From: Nocardioides rotundus
GTDB taxonomy: Bacteria > Actinomycetota > Actinomycetes > Propionibacteriales > Nocardioidaceae
Assembly (NCBI RefSeq): GCF_019931675.1
Contig: NZ_CP082922.1
Coordinates: forward strand, 2,991,001 to 3,055,000
Length of the DNA: 64,000 nt
Direction of reading: 5' to 3'
Below the pieces are notes generated by a model, which searched no databases, was not told where the DNA came from, and was given only the letters and a program-made list of their open reading frames with translations. Each line of letters starts with the position of its first letter. Position 1 is the stretch's first letter. Below are positions 63,714-64,000 of this stretch, one piece after another. Position numbers and translations under genes: made by a program.

Positions 63714-63875
63714 TCAGCGGTGGCGCGTCTGCCGCCGTTGGGCGACGTCGCCGCGCATCATCAGCTTCCTTATCTGCGACTGGCCCGCGTCCTCGTGCAC
63801 CGGGCAGGCGTCCGGCTCCGGCCGGCGCCACGGACAGCCCTTCACCGGGCAGGCGCGGAGCGGGCGGTCACTCAT
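63714..63875 (-). CDS. Small Cys/His zinc-binding-like protein
   Basis: The 53-residue protein begins MSDRPLRACPVKGCPWRRPE and contains PDACPVHEDAG, giving a C-x4-C and C-x2-H set that could bind zinc. The frame is open further upstream, but ATG 63875 overlaps the stop of the preceding small gene (ATGA), which fixes the start. Confidence 0.55.
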   Translation of the reverse strand: MSDRPLRACPVKGCPWRRPEPDACPVHEDAGQSQIRKLMMRGDVAQRRQTRHR

Positions 63876-64000
63876 GCGGCCCGAACCTCCGTCCAGCCGG
63901 TGTGCCCGGAGTGTTTCTGGTGGGCGCCCAGAGCCGCCGGGGTCGTGACCATGCCGCATCCGTCGCAGCGGCGACGTCGGGAGTTGTTGAGAGCGGCCAC
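63872..64000 (-). CDS. Small zinc-finger-like protein, cut by the window edge
   Basis: At least 42 codons are open to the edge; a GTG lies at 64000 but the true start may be outside. It encodes CDGCGMVTTPAALGAHQKHS then GHTGWTEV, a C-x2-C plus H-x3-H spacing like a C2H2 finger. Such mini-fingers are frequent in actinobacterial phages and mobile elements. It overlaps the next small gene by 3 bp. Confidence 0.5.
   Translation of the reverse strand: MAALNNSRRRRCDGCGMVTTPAALGAHQKHSGHTGWTEVRAA

Overview
The DNA is very GC-rich. Its gene order and content point to a high-GC actinobacterium, most likely a nocardioid (Nocardioides or a close relative). Reasons: Shine-Dalgarno-poor starts with TAnnnT boxes 6-7 nt before many start codons, frequent GTG starts, ATGA/GTGA overlaps, and an actinobacterial tmRNA tag. 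The left part also matches the Mycobacterium tuberculosis Rv1330-Rv1341 neighbourhood (pncB, clpS, DUF2017, mec, cysO, cysM, murI, metallo-hydrolase, rph, rdgB). The species assignment is inference.

1-15.4 kb is core chromosome. It holds a peroxiredoxin tail, an unusual short tRNA with a UAG anticodon, rdgB-rph, a LuxR-type two-component pair, an Rv1339-like hydrolase with murI, a secreted phosphodiesterase, a PRPP synthetase-like gene, the CysO-dependent cysteine module (mec-cysO-cysM), DUF2017-clpS, NAD salvage (pncB, pncA), an enoyl-CoA hydratase, an RDD membrane protein, and hpd with an AsnC regulator.

15.4-25.4 kb holds regulators, a palindrome-rich repeat cluster, a helicase whose reading frame is split by an in-frame amber codon, a TetR regulator with a clear operator, DUF3048 and M15-type exported proteins, and a tandem lipoprotein pair in which one member is broken by an amber codon at a position where its sister has Trp.

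25.4-30.7 kb is an inserted island that splits a host HIT gene. It carries McrB, McrC, an MT-A70 methyltransferase and a complete foreign HIT gene, placed so that it sits directly behind the truncated host HIT and overlaps its new stop codon by one base. The target gene therefore appears to have been replaced by the cargo.

30.9-49.9 kb is core again: DUF389, YrhK, ssrA (tmRNA), secreted proteins, smpB, an M23 hydrolase with ftsX-ftsE, lipoproteins, prfB, and a catabolic locus of MFS transporter, hydroxyacid-oxoacid transhydrogenase-like enzyme, IclR, GntR and a FAD/Fe-S 2-hydroxyacid dehydrogenase. It ends with a potassium channel.

49.9-51.3 kb is a junkyard of gene remnants (DinB-like, toxin-like, sigma-factor-like). 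51.4-56.0 kb is a Tad/Flp pilus operon on the minus strand. 56.6-61.7 kb is a second accessory island: an RHH pseudogene, a 463-residue protein I do not recognise, a ScoMcrA-like HNH endonuclease, a DUF4365 protein and a PD-(D/E)XK protein. A diverged, deleted copy of part of the pilus ATPase gene lies just beyond it. The right end (62.2-64.0 kb) holds a DUF5343 protein and small Cys/His-rich ORFs of phage or mobile-element flavour.
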